A stretch of 60,931 nucleotides of DNA from Pirellulales bacterium (GTDB lineage: Bacteria; Planctomycetota; Planctomycetia; Pirellulales; DATAWG01): assembly GCA_035939775.1 (NCBI GenBank), contig DASZFO010000350.1:1-60931 (forward strand), read 5' to 3'. A program made the position numbers and the translations under genes. Of this stretch, positions 29,501-36,806 are shown one piece after another. The notes beneath the pieces were generated by a model. It had not been told where the DNA came from. It did not search any database and worked only from the letters and a program-made list of their open reading frames with translations. How positions within the stretch are numbered: the first letter of the stretch is position 1; each line of letters starts with the position of its first letter.

Positions 29501-29867
29501 TATTGGGAGGCAAAGTGGGCAGAGTGCCCAAGGCCAGCGAATTCACCTGGGTCAGCGCGCCGTTGGGGTCGATGTCGTCCTGGAAGTAGAGCCGCACGAC
29601 GCTCACCCCCAGCGTCGATTTCGATTCCACGCGTTGACAGCCGGTCGCCTGATTGGTCCAGCGCTCGATGCGGTTGGTGATGGTTTTCTCGACGGATGCG
29701 GTGGGCATCCCCGAGAAGTAGGTCATCACCTGGACCGCAGGCGCTTTGAAGACCGGCAGAATATCGACTGCGATCCGACTGATGGAGAGGACGCCCATCA
29801 CGAGGATCAACAGCGCCATCACCGTGACGGCGTATGGGCTCTTCAGGGCAGTTCGGATGATCCACAT
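26553..29867 (-). CDS. RND efflux permease, second copy
   Basis: A 1104-residue, 12-helix RND pump protein. N-terminal helix MWIIRTALKSPYAVTVMALL is typical. It also has FSGMPTASVEKTITNRIERW, QELQARHLSPLDVVDALGRQN and [20 protein letters not shown] in helix 4, where AcrB's Asp-Asp is Asp-Asn. It is only distantly similar to the permease at 7430-10591, so the two systems are not a recent duplication. The start ribosome site is weak. The adaptor gene follows on the same strand after a 545-base gap occupied by the antisense Usp gene. Confidence 0.92.
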   Translation of the reverse strand: MWIIRTALKSPYAVTVMALLILVMGVLSISRIAVDILPVFKAPAVQVMTYFSGMPTASVEKTITNRIERWTNQATGCQRVESKSTLGVSVVRLYFQDDIDPNGALTQVNSLALGTLPTLPPNTLPPVVQPFDPTGTLPLGVLTVSSPSNSGLDETALKDLARIEIRNMLGGVKGVVAPAVFGGKDRTILVYVNPQELQARHLSPLDVVDALGRQNLMVTPGVAKFGGYEFQLDSNAMVSAVDELNQIPIRTDPGNRVYLSDIGYAKDASAIQTALVRINGRRQVYVPIYRQQGASTLTVVDGVKNEIPRMMSILKAEGKDVQLDLVMDQSVSVREAITSLIHEGVIGAFLVSAMILIFLGNGRMTLIATLSIPLAILCSLVGLFATGNTINAMTLGGLALAIGPLVDNAIVVLENTHRHHTLGKSRIAAAFDGAAEVTTPVLVATLATIIVLCPIALMPGMGGFLFRPLTLAVAFAMLASFFLSQTLVPALCAKWLGGHAHPGDEHQTKGWGQRIHHRIELVIQFVTRRYERVLAMALRHRAPVLIGVGLLFCGSLALLLGIGREFFPQIDAGQITLYLRTPSGTNLEAAEQRVSEVEQFLKDYIPTDERKMIISELGLVPDWSAAYTADSGTQDCTIKVQLSDERTKSAQEYAIALRHAFDENRKFSDLRISFDTGGMVSAALNYGASSPIDVQIEGGSFKDALALAQHVRDNVTGIRGAADVHIQQRLDAPQRIIVVDRKKAADAGLDLAQVINQVATAMNSSVSIKRNFWIDYKSGNQYFVGVQYPENPSQRLEDVLDIPATGTIRMHPVKLGSLVTIEPSSAPVEVNHVSLARVFDVQVNTENRDIGGVSGEIQSRLKSLQLAQWQQEVKNGNKMPDVLENQGLLFPNGMRINVRGEYGRMVESFGSLGFGLAMASVLVYLLLVVLFRSFLTPFIIMFAVPLGLIGVLAMLFITHTTLNVQSSMGVIFMVGIVVANGVLLVDFANKQRRLGASVQGAITTAASIRFRPIIMTFLATFLDLLPMAIGLGRGSEANVPLARAVVGGLLTSTVLTLIVVPIIYTLLVRDSTRPETDVDAELSESDFAAQLRIPAAVPVGSTRS

Positions 29868-30175
29868 ATTTTCGAGTTCTTCATGCGTACAGTTTTCAAT
29901 ACGAAGCGGAACCTATATTGTTTCGCACCGAGCGATCAAGGGCAAACGTATTCGACAGTCGGCAAGATGATCCGGACCTGTCGATATGCAGCACCATCTA
30001 GTGGTCTGAACCGCGGGACGAGCCGGCCAGGAACAACCTGGCACCTCGACTCCGGTGACTTTATGCAAATCGGTCGTCCGTTCGCCGATGACGAAAGGCG
30101 TGCTGCGAAGCACGCCAGCGGCGCCCGACCGTAAGCATCGCATCGTTGCCGCCACGAAGACCATGAAGAAGCCCG
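29868..30175. other. intergenic region upstream of the second RND permease
   Basis: About 310 bases between the CsrA-like gene and the permease, both on the minus strand. It holds the hairpin at 30097-30116 and presumably the permease promoter. I see no gene and no clear promoter boxes. Confidence 0.5.
30097..30116 (-). terminator. hairpin downstream of the CsrA-like gene (possible terminator)
   Basis: GGCGTGCT and AGCACGCC pair perfectly around a GCGA tetraloop, 60 bases after the CsrA-like stop. On the minus strand TTTCGTCATC follows, a weak T tract. It is a plausible end point for the sigma-54 operon transcript. Confidence 0.55.
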
Positions 30176-30415
30176 TCATGGCGGCGGCAGTGCGTTGGAA
30201 AAGAAGCAATTGACCGAATCCAGAACGAATACCCGCTGATCCGGACCGTTTGGATCGATGTCGATTCCAAGTCGCACGCGATCACGCTCTATTCCAAGCA
30301 CGAAAAGGTCGACGCTGTCATTGATTCGCATTCTTTCACCCGGTATCCCTCCGAGAACTAGCATTGGACGTTTCCCACGTCGCGACACGTAGTAGCTCCA
30401 CCCGTGGCCATTCAT
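30176..30415 (-). CDS. degenerate CsrA-like protein
   Basis: A 79-residue protein. GAGGAGG lies 8 bases before ATG 30415, which supports this start; ATG 30364 would give the bare CsrA-like core. The core reads MLVLGGIPGERM, then INDSVDLFVLGIERDRVRLGI, and aligns with CsrA strands 1-4. CsrA's RNA-contact Arg near position 6 is Gly here, and the Arg of the C-terminal VxRxE motif is replaced (VFVLDSV). The extra 17 N-terminal residues would sit at the dimer edge. It lies 127 bases after a normal csrA gene in the same direction. It may be a CsrA antagonist, or decaying; the strong ribosome site argues for expression. Confidence 0.65.
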   Translation of the reverse strand: MNGHGWSYYVSRRGKRPMLVLGGIPGERMRINDSVDLFVLGIERDRVRLGIDIDPNGPDQRVFVLDSVNCFFSNALPPP

Positions 30416-30542
30416 CGTTACGGCCTCCTCGTGAATTTCGTATGACACCGACCGCCGCCCTGGATAGAAGTGGTTTCTGCCTGACCGGCATCGGATCGGC
30501 TTGCGGCAGCAACAGACGGGGCGATCACCTCGCAAATTGTTC

Positions 30543-30749
30543 TCACGGACAACCCTTCTTGTCGCTCAAGCACGAGGTCACACCATCGCTCGACTGCATT
30601 CGCTCGGGAATTTCCGTGCGTCGGATCAGCACGTCCGGGGGCGCCGAGAATCCGAGTTTGACCTTGCCGTTCTCGATCTTCAGCACTTGAATCTGGATCA
30701 CCGAGCCAATAACGATGCTTTCGTTTGCCTTGCGAGTAAGCACTAGCAC
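30543..30749 (-). CDS. csrA: carbon storage regulator CsrA, copy 1
   Basis: A 68-residue protein with GTG start and GGAGGA 6 bases upstream. MLVLTRKANESIVIG, IQIQVLKIENGKVKLGF and APPDVLIRRTEIPERM are the canonical CsrA strands and helix, with the RNA-contact residues (Leu4, Arg6, Arg in IRRTE) kept. CsrA dimers bind GGA motifs in mRNA leaders and alter translation or decay. Here it follows a CheY-like gene by 101 bases and precedes a degenerate CsrA-like gene. Confidence 0.95.
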   Translation of the reverse strand: MLVLTRKANESIVIGSVIQIQVLKIENGKVKLGFSAPPDVLIRRTEIPERMQSSDGVTSCLSDKKGCP

Positions 30750-30850
30750 GGCAATTCCTCCATGAGAAAAAATGGCAAAGGCTTGATTGGGGCTATTCGC
30801 TCAGCCCTGCGGGTCGTGGACGAACGGTCCGTGTTTCCGTGTCGTGCGGT

Positions 30851-31270
30851 TCATGGGCAATTTGCGGACATGGTCGTCGGCGGCAATCCTGACCGAAATG
30901 GCTCAGTCCCGTCACGATTCGTCAAGAGCCTGTCGGCTATCTGCTTCAACTCGGCAAGGTCGTCGGTCTTCTCAACGCAGGCCGCGGCCAGCCGGCTGCG
31001 ATGGTCCCGCACACAATCTTCATCATGTGCCGTAAAGAACATGATTGGAATCGTAGGGGCGATGGCTTTGATTCGCTGAGCGGCTTCGAATCCATTCACG
31101 ATCGGCATATTAATATCGAGAATCGCCAAATCGATATGCTCCTTTTGCACAAGACGGGCCGCCTCCGCCCCGTCGCGAGCCAGAAGAACGCGGTATCCCT
31201 CGTCCTCAAGCTCTTGTTTGCAGAATTCGCGTATGTTCTTGTTGTCGTCGGCGAAGAGGATGCTTCTCAT
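30851..31270 (-). CDS. single-domain response regulator (CheY-like receiver)
   Basis: A 139-residue protein. ATG 31270 overlaps the previous gene's stop (ATGA), which points to translational coupling and rejects the open upstream extension. The acidic pocket Asp8-Asp9 (LFADDNK), phospho-acceptor Asp52 (LAILDINMP), Thr80 (MFFTAHDED) and Lys101 (VEKTDD) are all present. There is no output domain, so it must act on a partner. The likely kinase is at 33719-35233. It stands between a secreted protein and csrA in a predicted sigma-54 operon. Confidence 0.92.
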   Translation of the reverse strand: MRSILFADDNKNIREFCKQELEDEGYRVLLARDGAEAARLVQKEHIDLAILDINMPIVNGFEAAQRIKAIAPTIPIMFFTAHDEDCVRDHRSRLAAACVEKTDDLAELKQIADRLLTNRDGTEPFRSGLPPTTMSANCP

Positions 31271-32118
31271 GGTTGCGGCCGTGCGTAATTCTGCTGCGTG
31301 GATGCCGATGGCGACTGAGATCCCGCGGGCTGCGAGCCGGCCGCGTGGGCTTCGGCCAGCTTCATCGCTCGATCGGTGATCTTCATCGCCGCGAGAATCT
31401 CGTCCCTGGAGAAATAGATTTCGTCGCCGCCGATCAGGTGATGGATTTTCTTGTCGAGCAATTGCTCCCAGGTCATGTGGTTGGCCAAATGCCAAGCGGC
31501 GGCCTGCGCGGCGTGCTGGTCGATCTGCCCGGTGCCGAGCAGCTTGCACAGTTCCTGAACGTTCGGATCGCTCGTGAAGGATTCAATGGGGCGGATTTCG
31601 TAGGGGACATGGGCGTTCGGCTCTTTCTTGCCGTGTTCGAGGCAGACCGTTTCGAGCTTGATCTTGGCGACCTTCTCCGGGGCAACGTCGAAGGCCCCGC
31701 CGCCCCCCATCATGCCGCCTCCCATCATGCCCATTCCACCCCCGCCTCCCACGCCCTGATTTTGGCTGCTATTGTTGCTGTTTGAACTCTTGCGAGTCGT
31801 GTTCCCGCCGGCGCCGGCGGCTTGAGCCAGAACGGGGACAGCCGCAAAAGCGTCGGGAAGCTTCACCGTCAGAGGCTGATGGGTCTTGTTCATAACGAGC
31901 AATTGTCCGTCGCGCGAATCATGGGGGATAAACTTCACGCCGATGTCGCCCCTTTTTATCGCATCGAACAGATTGACTGACGTCTTGTCGGGCAATTTGG
32001 ACGACGCGTCGTTGGACTCGTCGCTCGGCGCGGCAGTTTTGGTTGAGGCGACCGACAAACTGGCGGCCGCCACCAGCGTCAACATCCATGCCAATTTGTT
32101 TCCACAAACAGAATTCAT
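31267..32118 (-). CDS. planctomycete secreted protein of unknown function, first gene of the sigma-54 operon
   Basis: A 283-residue protein with GGAGG 7 bases before the ATG and a signal peptide (LAWMLTLVAAASLSVAS). It has an N-terminal domain (VNLFDAIKRGDIGVKFIPHD, VMNKTHQPLTVKLPDAF), a Gly/Met-rich spacer around residues 125-145 and a C-terminal domain (ETVCLEHGKKEPNAHVPYEI, ESFTSDPNVQELCKLL, QAAAWHLANHMTWEQLL). I recognise the pattern from planctomycete hypothetical proteins; no function is known to me. Transcription is predicted from the -24/-12 site at 32182-32196, about 64 bases upstream. Confidence 0.8.
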   Translation of the reverse strand: MNSVCGNKLAWMLTLVAAASLSVASTKTAAPSDESNDASSKLPDKTSVNLFDAIKRGDIGVKFIPHDSRDGQLLVMNKTHQPLTVKLPDAFAAVPVLAQAAGAGGNTTRKSSNSNNSSQNQGVGGGGGMGMMGGGMMGGGGAFDVAPEKVAKIKLETVCLEHGKKEPNAHVPYEIRPIESFTSDPNVQELCKLLGTGQIDQHAAQAAAWHLANHMTWEQLLDKKIHHLIGGDEIYFSRDEILAAMKITDRAMKLAEAHAAGSQPAGSQSPSASTQQNYARPQP

Positions 32119-32181
32119 GCGATGGCCCTCCGATCAACGAATTAGCCGCCTTCATTAAAGAACAGGAGAACCTGCCCTCAA

Positions 32182-32196
32182 GCAATCAGGGTGCCA
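32182..32196 (-). promoter_or_regulatory. sigma-54 (RpoN) promoter, -24/-12
   Basis: On the minus strand the sequence is TGGCAC-CCTGA-TTGC followed by T, a full match to the consensus TGGCAC-N5-TTGCW with correct GG-N10-GC spacing. It lies 64 bases upstream of the secreted-protein ATG (32118) and 142 bases downstream of the stop of an NtrC-type sigma-54 activator gene. Confidence 0.88.
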
Positions 32197-32199
32197 AAC

Positions 32200-32220
32200 G
32201 ACAGGCAATCACGGCCTGTC
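32200..32220. promoter_or_regulatory. inverted repeat next to the sigma-54 promoter (candidate operator)
   Basis: GACAGGC and GCCTGTC flank a 7-base spacer and begin 4 bases upstream of the -24 element. Classical activator sites lie ~100 bases upstream, so this close site could be a repressor or auxiliary site, or chance. The evidence is the symmetry alone. Confidence 0.35.
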
Positions 32221-32337
32221 GTTGCAACCGCTTTATTCGCCGCTGTATAAGCTGCGATCAAGCGATCCTGGCCGCCCGCGATTGATCCTGCAGGCGTCCG
32301 AATCCCGACGGTAACGTCAGGAAACGGACGCTCGGAG

Positions 32338-33741
32338 CTAGCCGCCGCGAGCATCGAGCCCGAACTTCTGCAACCTGGCATGCAGCGTTGGGCGAGGCAG
32401 TCCCAGCAATTGGGCGGCGTGCGTTTGATTGCCCTGGCACCGCCGCAGGGCCTCCGCGATCAAGAGCCGTTCAATCTTTTCAACCAAGTCCAGGTAGGCC
32501 CGATCGCTTCTGCACGAGTCGAGATAGGTTCGTACGAGTTGCCGGCATGAATCCTCGTTCAAATCGTGCATCGCGGCTGGAGTTTGGGCCCAAGGGAGAT
32601 CGTGAGCCTGAATTGTGTACCCCCCGCTGAAAATGATCAGCCGTTGAACCAAATGTTCCAACTCACGCACGTTCCCTGGCCAAGAGTATTTCATAAGCGA
32701 CTCCAGCGCGTCTGGCGCGAGCGGCGGTCTCTCGACGTGGGCTGCTCGTGAAGAACGAGCCAGAAAATAATCGACGAGACAAGGAATGTCATCGCGCCGC
32801 TCCCGCAGGGGCGGCACGTGGATCGTAACGACGTTAAGGCGGTGGTAGAGATCGTCGCGAAAATCACCGGCGGCGATGGACTTTTCCAGGTCGCGATTGG
32901 TGGCGCACAGCACTCGCACATCCGCCTGAATTGTTTCATTGCCGCCCAGCCGCTGAAAAGTCCGGTCTTGTAGGACTCGCAGGATCTTCGCCTGGACCAT
33001 GAGCGGGATGTCGCCGATCTCATCAAGAAAAATCGAACCGCCATCTGCTTGCTCGAACTTTCCGATCCGCCGCGTCACGGCGCCGGTGAACGCACCTGGC
33101 TCGTACCCGAACAACTCGCTTTCCAAGAGGGTCTCCGGAATGGCCGCACAGTTAATGACGACCAATGGCGAATGCCTCCTCACGCTATGCTCATAGATCG
33201 CCCTGGCCACGAGTTCTTTTCCCGTGCCGGATTCCCCGCGGATGAGCACAGTTGCATCAGTCTGAGCCACGCGTCCGATCGCCTTGTAGAGTTGCTGCAT
33301 GGGCGAGCTCTGGCCGACGATTGCGTCGGTCGATGGCTCGATTGTCTCGGGGCCCAAGGCGAGGTGGCCTTTCATCAGCCGAGCCGCTTCCAACGCCTTG
33401 GCAATTGTCTGGAGCATTTCTGCCGGCTCGAATGGTTTCAGTTGGTAGTCGAATGCTCCGCGCTTCGTGGCCTCGATCGCGGTGTTGGTGGTGCTTTGTC
33501 CGGTCATGACTATGACGGGTAAAGTCGGTTGAAGCTGCTTGATCCGGGCGAGAGCATCCAGACCGTTCATCCCAGGCAAGCAGATGTCCAAAATGACCAA
33601 GTCGCAATCGGCGTCCTTCAGCCGGCTCATCGCATCTTCGGCGCCTCGGACGGCGTCAACATAGTGCCCTCGTCTTGGAAGCAGTTCCTCAAATGCCCGG
33701 AGGACATTCGGTTCATCGTCAACAATAAGGATTTTGGCCAT
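32338..33741 (-). CDS. NtrC-family sigma-54-dependent response regulator
   Basis: A 467-residue protein. ATG 33741 gives the normal start MAKILIVDDEPNVL. A receiver domain (phospho-acceptor in LVILDICLPGMNG) is followed by an AAA+ domain with Walker A GESGTGKE, the sigma-54 contact loop GAFTGA (YEPGAFTGA), Walker B GGSIFLDEIGDI and the Arg finger region (WPGNVRELEHLVQRL). A Fis-type helix-turn-helix ends it (NQTHAAQLLGLPRPTLHARL). It overlaps the kinase gene by 23 bases, forming a two-component pair. Its probable target promoter is 142 bases beyond its stop. Confidence 0.96.
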   Translation of the reverse strand: MAKILIVDDEPNVLRAFEELLPRRGHYVDAVRGAEDAMSRLKDADCDLVILDICLPGMNGLDALARIKQLQPTLPVIVMTGQSTTNTAIEATKRGAFDYQLKPFEPAEMLQTIAKALEAARLMKGHLALGPETIEPSTDAIVGQSSPMQQLYKAIGRVAQTDATVLIRGESGTGKELVARAIYEHSVRRHSPLVVINCAAIPETLLESELFGYEPGAFTGAVTRRIGKFEQADGGSIFLDEIGDIPLMVQAKILRVLQDRTFQRLGGNETIQADVRVLCATNRDLEKSIAAGDFRDDLYHRLNVVTIHVPPLRERRDDIPCLVDYFLARSSRAAHVERPPLAPDALESLMKYSWPGNVRELEHLVQRLIIFSGGYTIQAHDLPWAQTPAAMHDLNEDSCRQLVRTYLDSCRSDRAYLDLVEKIERLLIAEALRRCQGNQTHAAQLLGLPRPTLHARLQKFGLDARGG

Positions 33742-35233
33742 CTGATTCCTCGCGCGCGATGGGGACCCAAACCGCAAACGTAGTGCCCTTGTCGGTTGAC
33801 GACTCCAACACCAATGCTCCACCGTGGCGAGCCATGACTTGCGCGGAAATGCACAAGCCGAGCCCGGTCCCAGTTTCCTTGGTAGTGAAGAAAGGCTCAA
33901 AGATTCGGCGTTGAACGTCCTGAGGCATGCCGGCGCCCGTATCGCGAATCCGCACGACCACCATCGGACGGCCATCAGCGTCGTTCTCAGCCGTTGCCGT
34001 GATCCGAATCTCGCCTCCTCCGGTCATGGCGTCCGCGGCATTGCCGAGCAAATTGAGAAAGACCTGCTTGAGTTGCGCCGCGTCGGCCATGATGGGCGGC
34101 AAATCCTCGCGGGTCGCGTGTTCTGCGCCGATAGCTCCTTCCTCCAAGCGAAGTCTCAGAAGTTCCAACGTCTGCTCGATCACCGCGCCGACGTTTTGCG
34201 GCTGACAGCGAAGCGCCGGCGGCCGGGAGAATTCAAGAAAACTCCTGACGATACTCTCCAGCCGCGTCGTTTCTTCAGAGACGATTCGCAGCTTGCGATT
34301 CAGCTCGACGTTTCCCCGGGCCGTTTCCTGGATCGAAAACAACCACATCTTGATCGCCGTGAGCGGATTGCGGATCTCGTGTGCAACACTGGCGGCGAGC
34401 TTTCCGACGGACGCCAACTTCTCGGCCGCCATAAGCCGATCGTGACTGCGATCCAATCGCGACCGGGCGTCGCTTACGTCCGACATCAGGTCGCGAAAGT
34501 GATTGCCGATCATCCGCAGCTCGTCTTGGTCGGAGTCGGCGGGACTATCGCGGTGATCGCCGTGAAACAACCGCGCATCGGCGACCATGCCTCGCAGCGG
34601 GAAAAGCACTCGGTAGAAGAACAGCCAGAGCAAGAACCCGCCGAGAACGAGCGACAGAATCCCGGAAATGCCCACTACCCAGAACGTCACTTGCATACGC
34701 GTCTCGGCCCGCGCAATAATCGCCTTGACGTAAAGATCGTTGACCGCGATCAATTGATCGCAGAGGTCGTGGACGTCGTTGGAAAGGCGGCCATTGACCT
34801 CGTTTAACAGCAGCGTTCTCGCCTTGACTTCCTCGCCCTTCCTGAAGAGCGAGATCACCTCTTCTTGTCGCGCGCTGAGATTTGTCCATGTTCGTTCCAG
34901 TTGGAGCAGAAGAGCCTCTTCTTCTTCCGGAACATACGTGGTTTCGCGAACCGTTGTAATCCAGCTTTGGAAGTGACGCTGCAAATCGCGGAATCTCTGC
35001 TCCCAGACGGGATTTCCCTTGTCGAGAAGATACGAGGCAATCAAGCCGTTGCGTTCGCGAAGAATGATCTCCGCTTCCTCAGCGCGGACATTTGGAAAGC
35101 TCTCTCGGGCGGTCTCTTCCAGGCGCTTGTTGACGCGCCAAGCTGCGTATAAGGCCACGAGGCTGCTCAGGATCGAGATCGCAACGATCCCGAAAATCGT
35201 CCAGGAAAACTTTGTTCCCAGTCTTAGGCCCAT
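33719..35233 (-). CDS. membrane sensor histidine kinase
   Basis: A 504-residue protein with a first membrane helix (FSWTIFGIVAISILSSLVALYAAW), a periplasmic helical bundle of about 150 residues resembling the 4HB sensor class and a second helix (VVGISGILSLVLGGFLLWLFF). A HAMP-like linker leads to the H-box KLAASVAHEIRNPLTAIKMW (His near residue 286) and an ATPase domain with QVFLNLLGNAADAM (N-box), DTGAGMP and TGTGLGLCISAQVMARHGG. It is the partner of the NtrC-type regulator it overlaps. The signal is unknown. Confidence 0.95.
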   Translation of the reverse strand: MGLRLGTKFSWTIFGIVAISILSSLVALYAAWRVNKRLEETARESFPNVRAEEAEIILRERNGLIASYLLDKGNPVWEQRFRDLQRHFQSWITTVRETTYVPEEEEALLLQLERTWTNLSARQEEVISLFRKGEEVKARTLLLNEVNGRLSNDVHDLCDQLIAVNDLYVKAIIARAETRMQVTFWVVGISGILSLVLGGFLLWLFFYRVLFPLRGMVADARLFHGDHRDSPADSDQDELRMIGNHFRDLMSDVSDARSRLDRSHDRLMAAEKLASVGKLAASVAHEIRNPLTAIKMWLFSIQETARGNVELNRKLRIVSEETTRLESIVRSFLEFSRPPALRCQPQNVGAVIEQTLELLRLRLEEGAIGAEHATREDLPPIMADAAQLKQVFLNLLGNAADAMTGGGEIRITATAENDADGRPMVVVRIRDTGAGMPQDVQRRIFEPFFTTKETGTGLGLCISAQVMARHGGALVLESSTDKGTTFAVWVPIAREESDGQNPYC

Positions 35234-35388
35234 TTGCCAGCTCTTTCAACGGCGCAAGCCCCTTCAGCCCACCGCGGTGTGCCGAATGCCAGCCAAGAAT
35301 CATCATATCCATCCGAAGATGCAAGATGAACCTCGCGAGGCGGGCTTCAGAAGCATCGAACCGAAGCAAGCGCTGCGGCCGACGTCAC

Positions 35389-35416
35389 AAAAAAGGCCGA
35401 CAGTGTCGTCGGGCCT
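35389..35416 (-). terminator. terminator after the agmatine-deiminase-family gene
   Basis: On the minus strand a GC-rich hairpin (GGCCCGAC...GTCGGCC) is followed by six Ts (A6 at 35389-35394). It lies about 45 bases after the stop of the gene at 35459 and before the kinase gene starts at 35233, so it separates the two transcription units. Confidence 0.7.
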
Positions 35417-35458
35417 GACGCTATACGTGGCAAGTACCGTTGCGGCGATGCGACGGTC

Positions 35459-36607
35459 TTATTTATTGTCGCCCAGCGACGGGACTTGGCGGGAAATGCA
35501 GTGTAGCGCGCCCCGCTTAGCGATTAGCTTCGAGCAGTCGATGCCGACCATCTTCCAATCCGGCAATGCCTCGTGAAAAACATTCAGGGCGACTTTGTCG
35601 AGATCGGGATCGGTGTCGGGATACTGAGGAACCAATACGACGCCGTTGGCGTAAATGACATTCGTATAGCTTCGCCAGTTGCCGTCCTTATGGCTCGGCA
35701 TCGGAATGCGGATCACATCCATCGGGCCATTCTTGGTCGGCTCGCCCTTCAAGGCGCTTGAGTTTTCATCAAGGATCGGTGCGTTGACAGCGTCTTCATC
35801 CGAGCGATATAAGCCGACGATCACTTTGTTGACCGCACAGACGGTCAGAAACATGTCCGTGTGGCCAGTCGGTTCGTCTTCCAGCGGCTTAAGATGAACC
35901 CAGCGGTCAAAATGGAAATAGTCGTGAAGTAGCTGTCCGATACGTTCGGCGTTGTACCCGCGCGCCTCATTGCCGGCGCCGATTCGGGTCGTGGTGATGC
36001 AAAGCCCGTCGCCATTGCTCGTCAGGTTTCCGCCTTCCAACGTCAAATGCGCATGAGTGTAGTGGAGTCCGAAAGTCGCGGCGAATGCGACGCTAAAGCT
36101 ATCTTCGAGATCTCGGTTCTGTTCAGGATAGGTGTAGTCGATAACGGTCGCATGGTCCCCGACCACGAAATACGGCGCGTAGTCGCGAACCCACATCGCC
36201 TCGACGGGCCATTGAAAGAAATCGATGCAATCCTCGGGCAGATTGTTGTCCTTGAGCAAAGCGATGGTTTTCGCTTGCTGGTCCGAGTTGGCCACGACGC
36301 CGATAATCTTGATCCGGTCGTGAATCGCGGCGACGATTTGCGCCAACGTTTGAGGATGGTATTGGATCAGTTCATTGACCCCGAGAATCATCGCCGCCTG
36401 ATGCTCGAAGCCGCCCACGACGCGTCCACTGGTGATCACGTCAGCTATCGGTCGAACGCGTTCGACACTGGTCCTACCGGGCGGTGGGTCTGCCAACGCT
36501 GAACCGGCAGTCCGATACGCCTCCACCCCAAAGCCAGCGAAAAAGCCGGCGGTCGCGAGGATCGCACCGGCGACGAAGAGCGTCAGTAAAGGTCGCCTCT
36601 TGAACAT
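35459..36607 (-). CDS. agmatine deiminase / peptidyl-arginine deiminase family protein, membrane-anchored
   Basis: A 382-residue protein. ATG 36607 is chosen because it starts directly at a membrane anchor or signal (LLTLFVAGAILATAGFFAGF); the open frame upstream has no ribosome site. The deiminase fold is marked by GGFEHQAAMIL, VRDYAPYFVV, LTLEGGNLTSNGDG, EPTGHTDMFLTV and catalytic Cys in ALHCISRQVPS near the C-terminus. All expected catalytic positions (Asp, Glu, His, Cys) are visible. The substrate may be agmatine or protein arginine; the N-terminal anchor suggests an extracytoplasmic site. Confidence 0.88.
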   Translation of the reverse strand: MFKRRPLLTLFVAGAILATAGFFAGFGVEAYRTAGSALADPPPGRTSVERVRPIADVITSGRVVGGFEHQAAMILGVNELIQYHPQTLAQIVAAIHDRIKIIGVVANSDQQAKTIALLKDNNLPEDCIDFFQWPVEAMWVRDYAPYFVVGDHATVIDYTYPEQNRDLEDSFSVAFAATFGLHYTHAHLTLEGGNLTSNGDGLCITTTRIGAGNEARGYNAERIGQLLHDYFHFDRWVHLKPLEDEPTGHTDMFLTVCAVNKVIVGLYRSDEDAVNAPILDENSSALKGEPTKNGPMDVIRIPMPSHKDGNWRSYTNVIYANGVVLVPQYPDTDPDLDKVALNVFHEALPDWKMVGIDCSKLIAKRGALHCISRQVPSLGDNK

Positions 36608-36763
36608 CAACTCACACGCCGATGGCGGGAGTGTTCCGACTCCCCCGGAAAACAGTCCGATTGCGGACAGCCGAAGCAGTATAACATCGTCGAGAAGGGC
36701 GATACCAGCAAAAATCCCCGTAGCCAACGACTTCGGCTTCAGGCGGTTTTCGGCTGGTCTGCC

Positions 36764-36806
36764 AAAAAAATTCCTCCGCAAGCTAGGAGATTTAGCTTGC
36801 GAAGGA
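36764..36806 (-). terminator. rho-independent terminator, orphaned downstream of the truncated porin
   Basis: CGCAAGCTA (36777-36785) and TAGCTTGCG (36793-36801) form a perfect 9-base stem, extended by TTCCT/AAGGA. On the minus strand seven Ts follow (A7 at 36764-36770). The nearest gene upstream on that strand is the truncated porin, about 390 bases away. A stem this regular could also be a dispersed repeat. Confidence 0.75.

Noticed and set aside
31271-31549. 93-codon N-terminal extension of the CheY-like protein
   Set aside because: It overlaps the secreted-protein gene, is Arg-rich without motifs, and the ATGA overlap gives a natural receiver start.
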